From assembly GCF_900109855.1 (NCBI RefSeq), contig NZ_FOBO01000017.1, forward strand, positions 17,704-81,703: a stretch of 64,000 nucleotides of DNA, read 5' to 3'. A model generated the notes under the pieces. It was not told where the DNA came from. It ran no database searches and saw nothing but the letters and a program-made list of their open reading frames with translations. The position numbers and the translations under genes were made by a program. The stretch comes from Roseovarius tolerans. GTDB lineage: Bacteria > Pseudomonadota > Alphaproteobacteria > Rhodobacterales > Rhodobacteraceae. Shown here piece by piece: positions 36,927-45,384 of this stretch (its first letter is position 1; each line of letters begins with the position of its first letter).

Positions 36927-36941
36927 GTTCATGATTTGTTC
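36927..36941. promoter_or_regulatory. LexA (SOS) box upstream of imuB
   Basis: GTTC-ATGATTT-GTTC, an exact match to the alphaproteobacterial LexA direct-repeat consensus GTTC-N7-GTTC. It is placed 11-25 bp upstream of the imuB start, so bound LexA would block transcription initiation. Damage-inducible expression of imuB is expected; that is inference from the motif. Confidence 0.85.
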
Positions 36942-36985
36942 TAAATTAGGGCTGTAGGTATGCAGAGTCGAGTCCTGCTCCGATG

Positions 36986-37258
36986 TCAGCCGCACCAGAG
37001 GCGCTGGATCGTGCCGGTGCCGTCGAGATCCACGTTCAGGCGGTCGGGGCGGTGGTCCATTGTCCTCATCGCGCCGGGCGGCAGGATACGGGTGGACGCG
37101 GTGATCGCCTCGGTGTCGAGCGCGGATCGCGGCTGGCCGACAAGGTGCTGGAGCGCCTCTGCGCCGCAGTTTTCGGCCCTGTCGGGCGGTGGGGACTCGG
37201 CGGGTCTACAGGCGGCGAGCGCGATCGTTGCGACCATAAAGACAACATCATGACGCAT
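36986..37258 (-). CDS. Peptidase inhibitor I78 family lipoprotein
   Basis: 90 aa. It has a lipoprotein-type signal (VVFMVATIALAAC). The I78 signature follows: NCGAEALQHLVGQP, ALDTEAI..STRILPPGAMRTMDHRPDRLNV and DGTGTIQRLWCG, including the paired cysteines at the start and end of the domain. I78 proteins are small potato-inhibitor-I-like inhibitors of serine proteases; the target is unknown. It lies upstream of imuB on the same strand but outside the SOS box, and divergent from the formaldehyde dehydrogenase gene. Confidence 0.88.
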   Translation of the reverse strand: MRHDVVFMVATIALAACRPAESPPPDRAENCGAEALQHLVGQPRSALDTEAITASTRILPPGAMRTMDHRPDRLNVDLDGTGTIQRLWCG

Positions 37259-37393
37259 ATCCAGCCCCTCCGATCTGGCCTCTGTCCGAGACAAAGGCAT
37301 TCGTCGGCGGCGCGCAAGCAGGTGTCGCACATTGTGTTGAAACCTTGCGGCATTTCGCCCAAAATCAGGAAAAATCAAACGAGAGGACAGATC

Positions 37394-38506
37394 ATGCGCA
37401 CACGTGCTGCCGTGGCCGTTGAGGCCGGGAAACCGTTGGAGATCATGGAGGTTGAGCTGGACGGCCCGAAGGCGGGTGAGGTTCTGGTGGAGATCAAGGC
37501 GACGGGGCTGTGTCATACCGACGAGTTCACCCGCTCGGGCGACGACCCTGAGGGGATTTTCCCGGCCATTCTGGGCCATGAGGGGGCCGGTGTCGTCATT
37601 GAGGTCGGCGAGGGGGTGACGAGCCTCGAAGTGGGTGATCACGTGATCCCGCTCTATACGCCCGAATGCCGCGAATGCGACTATTGCCTGCATCCCAAGA
37701 CCAACCTCTGCCAGGCGATCCGCTCGACGCAAGGGCAGGGCCTGTTGCCCGATGGCACGACGCGGTTCCGGATGCTGGATGGCACGCCGATCCATCATTA
37801 CATGGGCTGCTCGACCTTCGCCAATCACACCGTGGTGCCGGAGATTGCGCTGGCGAAAGTGCGCAAGGACGCGCCCTTCGACAAGATCTGCTATATCGGC
37901 TGTGGTGTGACCACCGGCATCGGCGCGGTGATCAACACCGCCAAGGTGGAGCTGGGCTCGACCGCGATCGTATTCGGGCTGGGTGGCATCGGGCTCAACG
38001 TCATTCAGGGGCTACGGCTGGCGGGGGCGGATCAGATCGTGGGCGTCGATCTCAACCCCGGCAAGGTCGAGATGGCGACGCATTTCGGAATGACCGACTT
38101 CGTCAACCCCAAGGAGGTGGAGGGTGATCTGGTGGCGCATCTGGTCGAATTGACCGGCGGCGGCGCGGATTACACGTTTGATGCCACCGGCAATGTCGGC
38201 GTGATGCGCGCGGCCTTGGAATCTGCGCATAAGGGCTGGGGTGAGAGCATCATCATCGGCGTGGCACCGGCGGGGGCCGAGATTTCCACTCGGCCGTTCC
38301 AGCTGGTGACCGGGCGCAGCTGGCGCGGCACGGCGTTTGGCGGCGCGCGCGGGCGCACCGATGTGCCGAAGATTGTCGATTGGTACATGCAGGGCAAGAT
38401 CGAGATCGACCCGATGATCACCCATAAATTGAGCCTCGACCAGATCAACGAGGGGTTCGAGCTGATGCACAAGGGCGAGTCGATCCGCGCCGTGGTGGAG
38501 TTTTGA
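37394..38506 (+). CDS. adhC: S-(hydroxymethyl)glutathione dehydrogenase (class III alcohol dehydrogenase)
   Basis: 370 aa from the ATG at 37394 with GAGAGGA upstream. Catalytic zinc ligands lie in GLCHTDEF and GHEGAGVV, the structural zinc in CRECDYCLHPKTNLC, and the coenzyme site in FGLGGIGLNVIQG. The class III arrangement (GDDPEGIFPAILGHEG, THKLSLDQINEGFELMHKGESIR) is clear. It oxidises the glutathione adduct of formaldehyde and reduces S-nitrosoglutathione. In this group it also handles formaldehyde from methylated compounds. A GST gene follows after a GC-rich hairpin. Confidence 0.96.
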   Translation: MRTRAAVAVEAGKPLEIMEVELDGPKAGEVLVEIKATGLCHTDEFTRSGDDPEGIFPAILGHEGAGVVIEVGEGVTSLEVGDHVIPLYTPECRECDYCLHPKTNLCQAIRSTQGQGLLPDGTTRFRMLDGTPIHHYMGCSTFANHTVVPEIALAKVRKDAPFDKICYIGCGVTTGIGAVINTAKVELGSTAIVFGLGGIGLNVIQGLRLAGADQIVGVDLNPGKVEMATHFGMTDFVNPKEVEGDLVAHLVELTGGGADYTFDATGNVGVMRAALESAHKGWGESIIIGVAPAGAEISTRPFQLVTGRSWRGTAFGGARGRTDVPKIVDWYMQGKIEIDPMITHKLSLDQINEGFELMHKGESIRAVVEF

Positions 38507-38518
38507 GGTGACGCCGGA

Positions 38519-38540
38519 GGGGGCCGCGCGCGCGGCCCCC
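38519..38540 (+). terminator. GC-rich hairpin after adhC
   Basis: GGGGGCCGCGC (38519-38529) is followed directly by its perfect complement GCGCGGCCCCC (38530-38540). There is no U-tract, so intrinsic termination is uncertain; it may be a transcript-stabilising or pausing hairpin. It lies 12 bp past the adhC stop. Confidence 0.5.
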
Positions 38541-38630
38541 GGGATGCCTGTCGTGAGGCCGATCCCGCTTTACACTCGGGTTGCCGCCCCCTAGCGTCCG
38601 GCCTGTGCCCCCATTCACAGGACCCGAGCC

Positions 38631-39239
38631 ATGCAACTCATCGCCTCTCCGCTTTCTCCGTTCGTGCGCAAGGTGCGCGTCCTGCTGCTTGAGACCGGGC
38701 TGGAGGATCAGGTCACGGTGGTGAATCTCGCCACCACGCCGCTGGAGACCGACCCGAACGCCGCCTCGGCCAATCCGCTGGGCAAAATCCCGGCGCTGGT
38801 GCGCGAGGGCGGGGCCACGCTCTATGACAGCCGGGTGATCACCCGCTATCTCGATGATCTGGCGGGGGGCGGGCTTTATCCGCAGGCGCGGCTGTGGGAG
38901 GTGCTGACACTGGAGGCCACCGCCGAGGGGATCATGGAGGCCGCGCTGGCCATGACCTACGAGGCGCGGTTTCGCCCCGAAGAGATGCAATATGGCCCTT
39001 GGGTCGAGGCGCAATGGGCCAAGGCCGCCCGGGCGCTCGACGCGGTCGAGGCGCGCTGGATGAGCCATCTGGCCGGGCCTTTGGACATGAGCCATATCGC
39101 GATGGGCTGCGCATTGGGTTATCTCGATTTTCGCCATGAGGCGCGGGGCTGGCGCGCGGGGCGACCGGCGCTGGAGACATGGTATGCCGGGTTTTCCGCC
39201 CGTGAGAGCATGGCGCTGACCGCGCCGGAGGCCGCGTGA
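38631..39239 (+). CDS. Glutathione S-transferase family protein
   Basis: 202 aa. It has an N-terminal thioredoxin-like domain (MQLIASPLSPFVRKVRVLLLETGL with the catalytic Ser/Pro region, NPLGKIPALVREGGATLYDSRVITRYLDDL with the cis-Pro and glutathione-binding DS) and a C-terminal helical domain ending in AIGxxLxYLDFR-like ALGYLDFRHEARGWRAGRPALETW. It resembles GST classes whose Cys/Ser-containing active site acts in thiol reduction or detoxification. The substrate is unknown. Position after the glutathione-dependent formaldehyde dehydrogenase fits a glutathione theme, but the two are probably separate units. Confidence 0.9.
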   Translation: MQLIASPLSPFVRKVRVLLLETGLEDQVTVVNLATTPLETDPNAASANPLGKIPALVREGGATLYDSRVITRYLDDLAGGGLYPQARLWEVLTLEATAEGIMEAALAMTYEARFRPEEMQYGPWVEAQWAKAARALDAVEARWMSHLAGPLDMSHIAMGCALGYLDFRHEARGWRAGRPALETWYAGFSARESMALTAPEAA

Positions 39240-39418
39240 GCGCAATCTGGCGGGAAAACAAGCGCGACAGATGCGCGCTCTGACCGCATCTTGGGGCAAT
39301 GGAGGCTGGACGGGTGTGCAAACCCCCGCTAAATAGCCGGGCAGAGTGGTCGCGGGAATCCTGTGGCCCGAACACCGTATGAGGCCGCAAGCGGCTCTGA
39401 TATAATGGAGTAAACCTC

Positions 39419-39979
39419 GTGTCCCACGCAGAAGATCACGAAGGCACCCGGAGGGATTTCCTCTACTACGCCACCGCAGGCGCAGGTGCCGTCACCGCAG
39501 GGGCGGCCGTCTGGCCGCTGGTCAATCAGATGAACCCGTCGGCGGATGTGCAGGCCCTGTCCTCGATCCGCGTCGATGTGGCCGGGGTCAATCCGGGCTC
39601 GCAGATCAGCGTCAAGTTCCTCGGCAAGCCGGTCTTCATCCGTCGCCGCACCGAAAAAGAGATCGAGGCTGCGCGCGCGGTCGAACTGTCGGCCCTGCCC
39701 GATCAGAATGCGCAGAATCGCAACAATATGTCGCTGGACGCTGCCGACCAGAACCGCACATTGGACGAGGCGGGCGAATGGCTGGTGATGATCGGCGTCT
39801 GCACCCACCTGGGCTGCGTGCCTATCGGGGACGGTGCCGGTGACTTCGGCGGCTGGTTCTGCCCTTGCCACGGCTCTCACTACGACACGGCGGGACGCAT
39901 CCGCAAAGGCCCCGCGCCCGAGAACCTCTGGATTCCCGTGGCCGAATTCGTCGACGATACGACGATCCAACTGGGATAA
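39419..39979 (+). CDS. petA: Ubiquinol-cytochrome c reductase Rieske iron-sulfur subunit
   Basis: 186 aa, starting at GTG 39419. A twin-arginine-type anchor ([29 protein letters not shown]) precedes the Rieske domain, with the cluster-binding boxes CTHLGC (C and H) and CPCHGSHYD (C and H) in the second half. The extended loop between the anchor and box 1 ([12 protein letters not shown]) is typical of the alphaproteobacterial/mitochondrial type. It transfers electrons from ubiquinol to cytochrome c1. It is first in the petABC (fbcFBC) operon, 12 bp before petB. Confidence 0.97.
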   Translation: MSHAEDHEGTRRDFLYYATAGAGAVTAGAAVWPLVNQMNPSADVQALSSIRVDVAGVNPGSQISVKFLGKPVFIRRRTEKEIEAARAVELSALPDQNAQNRNNMSLDAADQNRTLDEAGEWLVMIGVCTHLGCVPIGDGAGDFGGWFCPCHGSHYDTAGRIRKGPAPENLWIPVAEFVDDTTIQLG

Positions 39980-39991
39980 GGAAACGCGCAT

Positions 39992-41314
39992 ATGTCCGGA
40001 ATTCCACACGATCATTACGAGCCCAAGACCGGCGGCGAAAAGTGGCTTCACTCGCGCCTGCCCATCGTCGGGCTGCTCTATGACACCATCATGATCCCGA
40101 CCCCCAAGAACCTCAACTGGATGTGGATCTGGGGGATCGTCCTGACCTTCTGCCTCGTGTTGCAGATCGTCACTGGCATCATCCTCGCGATGCATTACAC
40201 GCCGCATGTCGACATGGCCTTCGCCTCGGTCGAGCATATCATGCGCAACGTGAATGGCGGGCATTTCATCCGCTACCTGCACATGAACGGTGCCTCATTG
40301 TTCTTTGTCGCCGTCTATCTGCATATCTTCCGCGGTCTCTATTACGGGTCGTATAAGGCCCCGCGCGAAGTCACGTGGATCATCGGCATGCTGATCTATC
40401 TCGCCATGATGGGCACGGCGTTCATGGGCTATGTTCTGCCCTGGGGGCAGATGTCGTTCTGGGGGGCCACGGTGATCACCGGCCTGTTCGGCGCGATCCC
40501 GTTCGTCGGTGATGCGATCCAGACATGGCTTCTGGGTGGACCGGCGGTGGACAATGCCACGCTCAACCGCTTCTTCTCGTTGCACTACCTGCTGCCCTTC
40601 GTCATCGCGGCGCTGGTGGCGCTGCATATCTGGGCCTTCCACACCACCGGCAACAACAACCCCACCGGGGTTGATGTGCGCCGCACGTCGAAGGCCGAGG
40701 CCGAGAAGGACACCGTGCCGTTCTGGCCCTATTTCGTGATCAAGGACCTGTTTGCGCTTGGCGTGATCATGGTCGTCTTCTTCGCGATCGTCGGCTTCAT
40801 GCCCAACTACCTCGGGCACCCCGACAACTATATCGAGGCCGACGCACTGGTGACGCCCGCGCACATCGTGCCGGAATGGTACTTCCTGCCGTTCTACGCG
40901 ATTCTGCGCGCGTTTACCTCGGACGTGTGGGTGGTGATGTTCGCAAGCTGGATTACCGGCGGGATCATCGACGCCAAGTTCTTCGGCGTGTTGGCGATGT
41001 TCGGCGCGATTGCGGTGATGGCGCTGGCGCCGTGGCTCGATACCTCTTCGGTGCGCTCGGGCCGCTATCGTCCGATGTTCAAGTGGTGGTTCTGGCTGCT
41101 CTGCATCGACTTCGTGGTCCTGATGTGGGTCGGCGCGATGCCGGCAGAACCGCCCTATTCGACGATATCGCTGATCGCGTCTGCCTATTGGTTCGCCTAC
41201 TTCCTGGTGATCCTGCCGCTTCTGGGCGTGATCGAGAAACCCGAGGCCGCGCCTGCCACCATCGAAGAGGACTTCGATGCGCATTATGGCAAGGCCGAAA
41301 CGCCTGCCGAATAA
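39992..41314 (+). CDS. petB: Cytochrome b of the bc1 complex
   Basis: 440 aa full-length cytochrome b with eight to nine membrane helices. Heme-ligand histidines lie in helices B and D ([29 protein letters not shown] and [28 protein letters not shown]). The Qo-site PEWY motif is present ([18 protein letters not shown]), as is the [17 protein letters not shown] segment. The C-terminus is extended by about 25 residues ([19 protein letters not shown]). It is the quinol-oxidising core of complex III. Confidence 0.98.
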   Translation: MSGIPHDHYEPKTGGEKWLHSRLPIVGLLYDTIMIPTPKNLNWMWIWGIVLTFCLVLQIVTGIILAMHYTPHVDMAFASVEHIMRNVNGGHFIRYLHMNGASLFFVAVYLHIFRGLYYGSYKAPREVTWIIGMLIYLAMMGTAFMGYVLPWGQMSFWGATVITGLFGAIPFVGDAIQTWLLGGPAVDNATLNRFFSLHYLLPFVIAALVALHIWAFHTTGNNNPTGVDVRRTSKAEAEKDTVPFWPYFVIKDLFALGVIMVVFFAIVGFMPNYLGHPDNYIEADALVTPAHIVPEWYFLPFYAILRAFTSDVWVVMFASWITGGIIDAKFFGVLAMFGAIAVMALAPWLDTSSVRSGRYRPMFKWWFWLLCIDFVVLMWVGAMPAEPPYSTISLIASAYWFAYFLVILPLLGVIEKPEAAPATIEEDFDAHYGKAETPAE

Positions 41315-41330
41315 GAAAGGACGGATGACA

Positions 41331-42176
41331 ATGTTCAAGAAAACAGGCATTGCGGCCCTCGTGGCGCTGTCCCTTTCAGCCGGTGGCGCGTTGGCCGCCG
41401 GGGGAGAAGCGCATATCGAGAATGTCGACTTTTCCTTCGAGGGGCCGTTCGGCAAGTTCGACCAGAACCAGCTTCAGCGGGGCCTCAAGGTCTATACGCA
41501 GGTCTGTTCGGCCTGCCATGGGCTGCAATACGTGCCGCTGCGCACGCTCTCGGATGAGGGCGGGCCGCACCTGCCCGACGATCAGATGCGCGCCTATGCC
41601 GGGCAGTTCGAGGTCTATGACGAGGAGATCGATGATTTCCGGGCGGCCAAGCCGGTGGATCATTTCCCGATGTCGCAGCTGGAAAACGCGCCTGACCTGT
41701 CGCTGATGGCGAAAAAGCGGGCCGGGTTCCACGGGCCCTACGGCACCGGTCTGGCGCAGCTCTTCAAGGGCATGGGCGGGGCGGAATACATCTACTCGCT
41801 GATGGTTGGCTATGAAGAGCCGCCGGAATGTGCGCCGGAGGATTTCGAGGGCAGCTATAATGCCGCCTTCACCGCCGGTGGCTATCCGGACGAGTGCAAG
41901 GACGAGCATGGTCATCCGACCGTGCCCGGCAGCTGGATTGCGATGGCGCAGCCGCTCTGGGGTGACGATGTCGAATATGACGACGGCACCGAGGCGACGC
42001 TGGAGCAACAGTCCGAGGATGTGGCGGCGTTCCTGATGTGGACGGCGGAGCCCAAGATGATGGCGCGCAAGCATGCGGGTCTGTCCGGGGTGATCTTCCT
42101 GACCGTTCTGTCGGTGCTGCTCTATCTCACCAACAAGCGGATCTGGGCGCCGATCAAGGGCAAGAAGACCAGCTGA
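41331..42176 (+). CDS. petC: Cytochrome c1 of the bc1 complex
   Basis: About 281 aa from the ATG at 41331, preferred over 41325 because GAAAGGA then sits about 9 nt upstream. It has a signal peptide ([18 protein letters not shown]), heme-c site [13 protein letters not shown] (CxxCH), sixth-ligand Met region [18 protein letters not shown], and a C-terminal membrane anchor ([20 protein letters not shown]). The acidic insert with [28 protein letters not shown] carries a likely disulfide pair as in Rhodobacter c1. It passes electrons to soluble or membrane cytochrome c. A strong terminator follows. Confidence 0.97.
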   Translation: MFKKTGIAALVALSLSAGGALAAGGEAHIENVDFSFEGPFGKFDQNQLQRGLKVYTQVCSACHGLQYVPLRTLSDEGGPHLPDDQMRAYAGQFEVYDEEIDDFRAAKPVDHFPMSQLENAPDLSLMAKKRAGFHGPYGTGLAQLFKGMGGAEYIYSLMVGYEEPPECAPEDFEGSYNAAFTAGGYPDECKDEHGHPTVPGSWIAMAQPLWGDDVEYDDGTEATLEQQSEDVAAFLMWTAEPKMMARKHAGLSGVIFLTVLSVLLYLTNKRIWAPIKGKKTS

Positions 42177-42207
42177 CCGGTCTGGCCCCCCAAGCAAGGC
42201 AAGATTC

Positions 42208-42239
42208 AAAGCCCCGCAGGTTTGGCCTGCGGGGCTTTT
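42208..42239 (+). terminator. Rho-independent terminator after petABC
   Basis: AAAGCCCCGCAGG (42208-42220) and CCTGCGGGGCTTT (42226-42238) form a perfect stem with a 5-nt loop and end in a TTTT run. It is 32 bp beyond the petC stop. The A/T ends make it potentially bidirectional, but the only gene transcribed into it is petC. Confidence 0.92.
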
Positions 42240-42364
42240 GCGTGGCGTGAGCGGCGAAAATGTCCCGGCGTGGTCAAATAGCGCAGGGCTGGGATCAACG
42301 CAGCGTTTGCAAACGCCCGCCAATCCTCTATTCAGTTCGCCATCGAGACAAAAAAAGCAGGCAC

Positions 42365-43405
42365 ATGCCCGATCATTCCAATCCCGTCCTGCCGCAGCCC
42401 GAAATTCGGGCTGGCAGGGAGTGGGCGCAGCTCCTCGCGAAATACCGTGAGCCGAGTTCGCCGCGCGCCGCCTTCGAGCTGGCCGTCACCCTTGGGCCGT
42501 TCCTGGCCTTGTGGGGGCTGGCCTGGTGGGCGCTGTCGGTCAGCTATGCGCTGACCCTTGTGCTGGCGATCTGCGCAGCGCCATTCCTGTTGCGTCTTTT
42601 CGCGATCCAGCATGATTGCGGGCATGGGGCATTCTTCAGGAGCCGGACGCTCAACGACTGGTTGGGGCGTGCGCTGGGTGTGGTGACGTTGACGCCCTAT
42701 GACGTCTGGCGGCATTCGCATTCGATCCATCACAGTTCCTCGGGCAATCTGGGGCGGCGCGGGATCGGCGATATTCAGACCCTGACGGTGGCGGAATATG
42801 CAGCCCTCACGCCGTTCCAGCGGCTGAAATACCGGCTCTACCGCAACCCGGTGGTGCTGTTCGGGCTGGGGCCGGGCTACATCTTCCTGCTGGAGAACCG
42901 GCTGCCGCTCGGCTTCATGGGTCGCGCGCGCTATTGGGTCAGCGCGATGGCCACCAATGCCGTGCTTCTGGTGGTGCTGGCGCTGGTGGGCTGGTTCGGA
43001 GGGGTGATGCCGATCCTGCTGATCTTCCTGCCCTCGACGGTGCTGGCAGCGACGGCTGGGATGTGGCTGTTCTACGTGCAGCACCAGTTCGAGACCACCC
43101 ATTGGGAGGCCGAGGAAAACTGGCAATTGCACGATGCGGCACTTGAGGGCAGTTCGCATTACGTGATGCCCGGCTGGATGCAATGGCTGAGTGCCAATAT
43201 CGGCATTCACCATGTCCATCATGTCAACAGCCGGATCCCGTTCTACCGCCTGCCCGAGGTGCTGCGCGATCACGTCCACCTCGCGGAGATCAACCGGATG
43301 ACCATCCGCGAGAGCCTTGCGAATGCGCGGCTGCATCTGTGGGATGAAAAGGCGCGGCGGCTGTTGTCGTTCGCCGAGGCACGGGCGGCGATGGACGCTG
43401 CTTGA
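42365..43405 (+). CDS. Membrane fatty acid desaturase
   Basis: 346 aa integral membrane di-iron desaturase. Its three histidine boxes are intact: HDCGHGAF, HSHSIHHSSSGNL and, near the C-terminus, HHVHHVNSRIPFYRLPEV. Four to five hydrophobic helices lie between them (e.g. LAVTLGPFLALWGLAWWAL, ATNAVLLVVLALVGWFGGVMPILLIFLP). The layout resembles bacterial delta-12/acyl-lipid desaturases. It would introduce a double bond into membrane fatty acids. Its stop is 42 bp before the bicupin gene and it may share its transcript. Confidence 0.93.
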   Translation: MPDHSNPVLPQPEIRAGREWAQLLAKYREPSSPRAAFELAVTLGPFLALWGLAWWALSVSYALTLVLAICAAPFLLRLFAIQHDCGHGAFFRSRTLNDWLGRALGVVTLTPYDVWRHSHSIHHSSSGNLGRRGIGDIQTLTVAEYAALTPFQRLKYRLYRNPVVLFGLGPGYIFLLENRLPLGFMGRARYWVSAMATNAVLLVVLALVGWFGGVMPILLIFLPSTVLAATAGMWLFYVQHQFETTHWEAEENWQLHDAALEGSSHYVMPGWMQWLSANIGIHHVHHVNSRIPFYRLPEVLRDHVHLAEINRMTIRESLANARLHLWDEKARRLLSFAEARAAMDAA

Positions 43406-43447
43406 ATTCGCGGGGCTGGCGCTCATTTCCGGTTCAGGAGGACTAAC

Positions 43448-44116
43448 ATGCGCCTGAATGCCGATTTCTCACAGCGGGTCGTGATCCGGCCCGAAGATTA
43501 CGACTGGGTCCAATCGCCGGCCGGCGGGGTGGAGCGGATGATGCTCGACCGGATTGGCGACGAGGTGGCGCGCGCCACGACCATCGTGCGGTTCGCGCCT
43601 GTTTCTTGGTTCGATGCGCACACCCATGGTGGGGGTGAGGAATATTTCGTGCTCGACGGGGTGTTCTCGGACGAATCGGGGGACTATCCGGCGGGCACCT
43701 ATGTGCGCAATCCCATCGGCACCCGGCACAAGCCGCACACGCGCGAGGGCTGCACCATCCTGGTGAAGCTGCATCAGTTCGACCCGTCGGATACCGAACA
43801 GTTCCATATCGACACGAACGAGGCCGCGTTCCGGCCCGGGCAGGTCGAGGGGCTGAGCGTGCTGCCGCTGCATGCGGCGGTGAACGAGGCCGTGGCGCTG
43901 GTGCGTTGGGCCCCCGGCACGCGGTTCAACGCGCATCGCCATTGGGGTGGGGAAGAGATTTTCGTGCTGGAGGGGACGTTTCAGGATGAGCATGGCGATT
44001 ATCCCGCGGGGACGTGGCTGCGCAGCCCGCATCTGTCCGAGCATACGCCGTTTTCCGATGAGGGCTGTCTGATTTACGTGAAGACCGGGCATTTGCTGGA
44101 TCAGGTGGCGGCCTGA
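43448..44116 (+). CDS. ChrR-like double-cupin protein
   Basis: 222 aa, with two similar cupin repeats (about 10-110 and 115-215). The equivalent metal-site segments are DAHTHGGGEEYFVLDGVFSDESGDYPAGTYVRNP and AHRHWGGEEIFVLEGTFQDEHGDYPAGTWLRSP. These match the anti-sigma ChrR cupin domain, but the N-terminal zinc anti-sigma domain of ChrR is absent and no sigma factor is adjacent, so anti-sigma activity is unlikely. It starts with AGGAGG upstream. The ligand or reaction is unknown. Confidence 0.88.
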   Translation: MRLNADFSQRVVIRPEDYDWVQSPAGGVERMMLDRIGDEVARATTIVRFAPVSWFDAHTHGGGEEYFVLDGVFSDESGDYPAGTYVRNPIGTRHKPHTREGCTILVKLHQFDPSDTEQFHIDTNEAAFRPGQVEGLSVLPLHAAVNEAVALVRWAPGTRFNAHRHWGGEEIFVLEGTFQDEHGDYPAGTWLRSPHLSEHTPFSDEGCLIYVKTGHLLDQVAA

Positions 44117-44132
44117 CGGGGCTGGGCTGCGG

Positions 44133-44178
44133 CGGAATTTTGAAAAAATTCCGGTCAAGAAAGTTTTAAACTTTCTTG
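44133..44178. terminator. Two tandem bidirectional terminator hairpins between convergent genes
   Basis: CGGAATTTT (44133-44141) / AAAATTCCG (44145-44153) and CAAGAAAGTTT (44156-44166) / AAACTTTCTTG (44168-44178) are two perfect inverted repeats lying 18 bp past the bicupin stop and 34 bp from the alkB stop. The A/T-rich stems provide U-runs in both directions, fitting their convergent position. Confidence 0.75.
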
Positions 44179-44211
44179 CCTTGGTCCTGACGCGTGACGG
44201 CGTCACGCTGC

Positions 44212-45354
44212 CTAGCGCGGCACCGGGTTCTGCGCCCGGTTATAGTGCCGCCAGTCGGTGATCTCGGGGTAATACATCTGCCGCCAGCGGCGCACGCGCG
44301 GGTTCATCACCCGCCGCCAGACGGGCGGCACCATCGCCGCCATGGTCATCAGCGGATAGCCATAGGGCAATTGCGGGGCGTCCGCCTCGGTATAGTTCTG
44401 CAAAAGAGGAAAGCGGCGGTCGGGCTTGTAGTGGTGGTCGGAATGGCGCTGCAGGTTGATCAGCAGCCAGTTCGATGCCTTGTGCGCGGCGTTCCAGCTA
44501 TGGCGGGGTTGCACATGCTCGTACTTGCCATTGCCCAGATGTTTGCGGGTCAGGCCGTAATGCTCGATGTAGTTGACCAGTTCCAGCTGCCAGATGGCGA
44601 CGAAGGCCTGCCAGACAAAGAGCGCAAGGCCGATCCAGCCGCCGACCAGAACCGCCAGCAAGGCCATGATCCCCTGCAGGACCCAATAGCGGAAGAACGG
44701 GTTTCTCGGATCGTGCCAGGGCTGTCCCTTGCGCGCGAGCATGTCGCGCTCGGCGCGGAAGGCGGAGAGGAAGCTGCCCCGGAGCACGCGCGGAAAGAAG
44801 CGGTGGAACCCCTCGTTATAGCGCGCCGTCACCGGATCGCGCGGGGTGCCGACATGGCGGTGATGCACCTGCAGATGTTCCGAGCGGAAATGCGAATAGA
44901 GCACCATGGCCAACAGGAGATCGCCCAGAAACCGCTCGCCCCGGTCCTTTTGGTGCATCAGTTCGTGGCTGTAGTTGATCCCGACGGTGCCGGTGATCAC
45001 CCCGACGCCGAAAAACAGCACGATGGTTTCCAGCGCTGAGAGATGCGCGTCGCCGGGCCCGGTGACATACCAGATCATCCAGAAGAGCAGGCCGAACTGC
45101 AGCGGGGCCCAAATGAGCGTGATCGCCTTGTACCAGGTCAGCTGATCCTCGCGCGTCTCAAGATCGGCGTTCTCGGTGTAGAGGCCGAGGAACGCGTCGA
45201 GGATGGAAAAGAAGTACCACGTCATCACGGGCAGCAGGATCACCGTCCAGCCGCCGTGAAGCGCGCCGAGGATGGCGACAGGTATGAGCAGCAGCGACAT
45301 CCAGAACGGCATGGCCCGGCTGAGCCTGGCGACCTGCGGGGCGGGGATCATCAC
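44212..45354 (-). CDS. alkB: Alkane 1-monooxygenase AlkB
   Basis: 380 aa membrane di-iron hydroxylase. All four conserved His motifs of AlkB are present: HELMHQKDR, EHLQVHHRHVGTPRDP, the diagnostic NYIEHYGLTR, and LQRHSDHHYKPDRRFP. About six N-terminal/central hydrophobic helices are visible. It hydroxylates medium- to long-chain n-alkanes to 1-alkanols using rubredoxin as electron donor; no rubredoxin gene is seen nearby. A stand-alone alkB is common in marine roseobacters. It is 30 bp downstream of mutY on the same strand. Confidence 0.96.
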   Translation of the reverse strand: MMIPAPQVARLSRAMPFWMSLLLIPVAILGALHGGWTVILLPVMTWYFFSILDAFLGLYTENADLETREDQLTWYKAITLIWAPLQFGLLFWMIWYVTGPGDAHLSALETIVLFFGVGVITGTVGINYSHELMHQKDRGERFLGDLLLAMVLYSHFRSEHLQVHHRHVGTPRDPVTARYNEGFHRFFPRVLRGSFLSAFRAERDMLARKGQPWHDPRNPFFRYWVLQGIMALLAVLVGGWIGLALFVWQAFVAIWQLELVNYIEHYGLTRKHLGNGKYEHVQPRHSWNAAHKASNWLLINLQRHSDHHYKPDRRFPLLQNYTEADAPQLPYGYPLMTMAAMVPPVWRRVMNPRVRRWRQMYYPEITDWRHYNRAQNPVPR

Positions 45355-45384
45355 ACACTCCTCTATTCGGCTAGACCGATTGGT

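Noticed and set aside
43448..44116. Anti-sigma factor ChrR
   Set aside because: Only the cupin part is present, duplicated; the zinc-binding anti-sigma domain and the partner sigma gene are missing.
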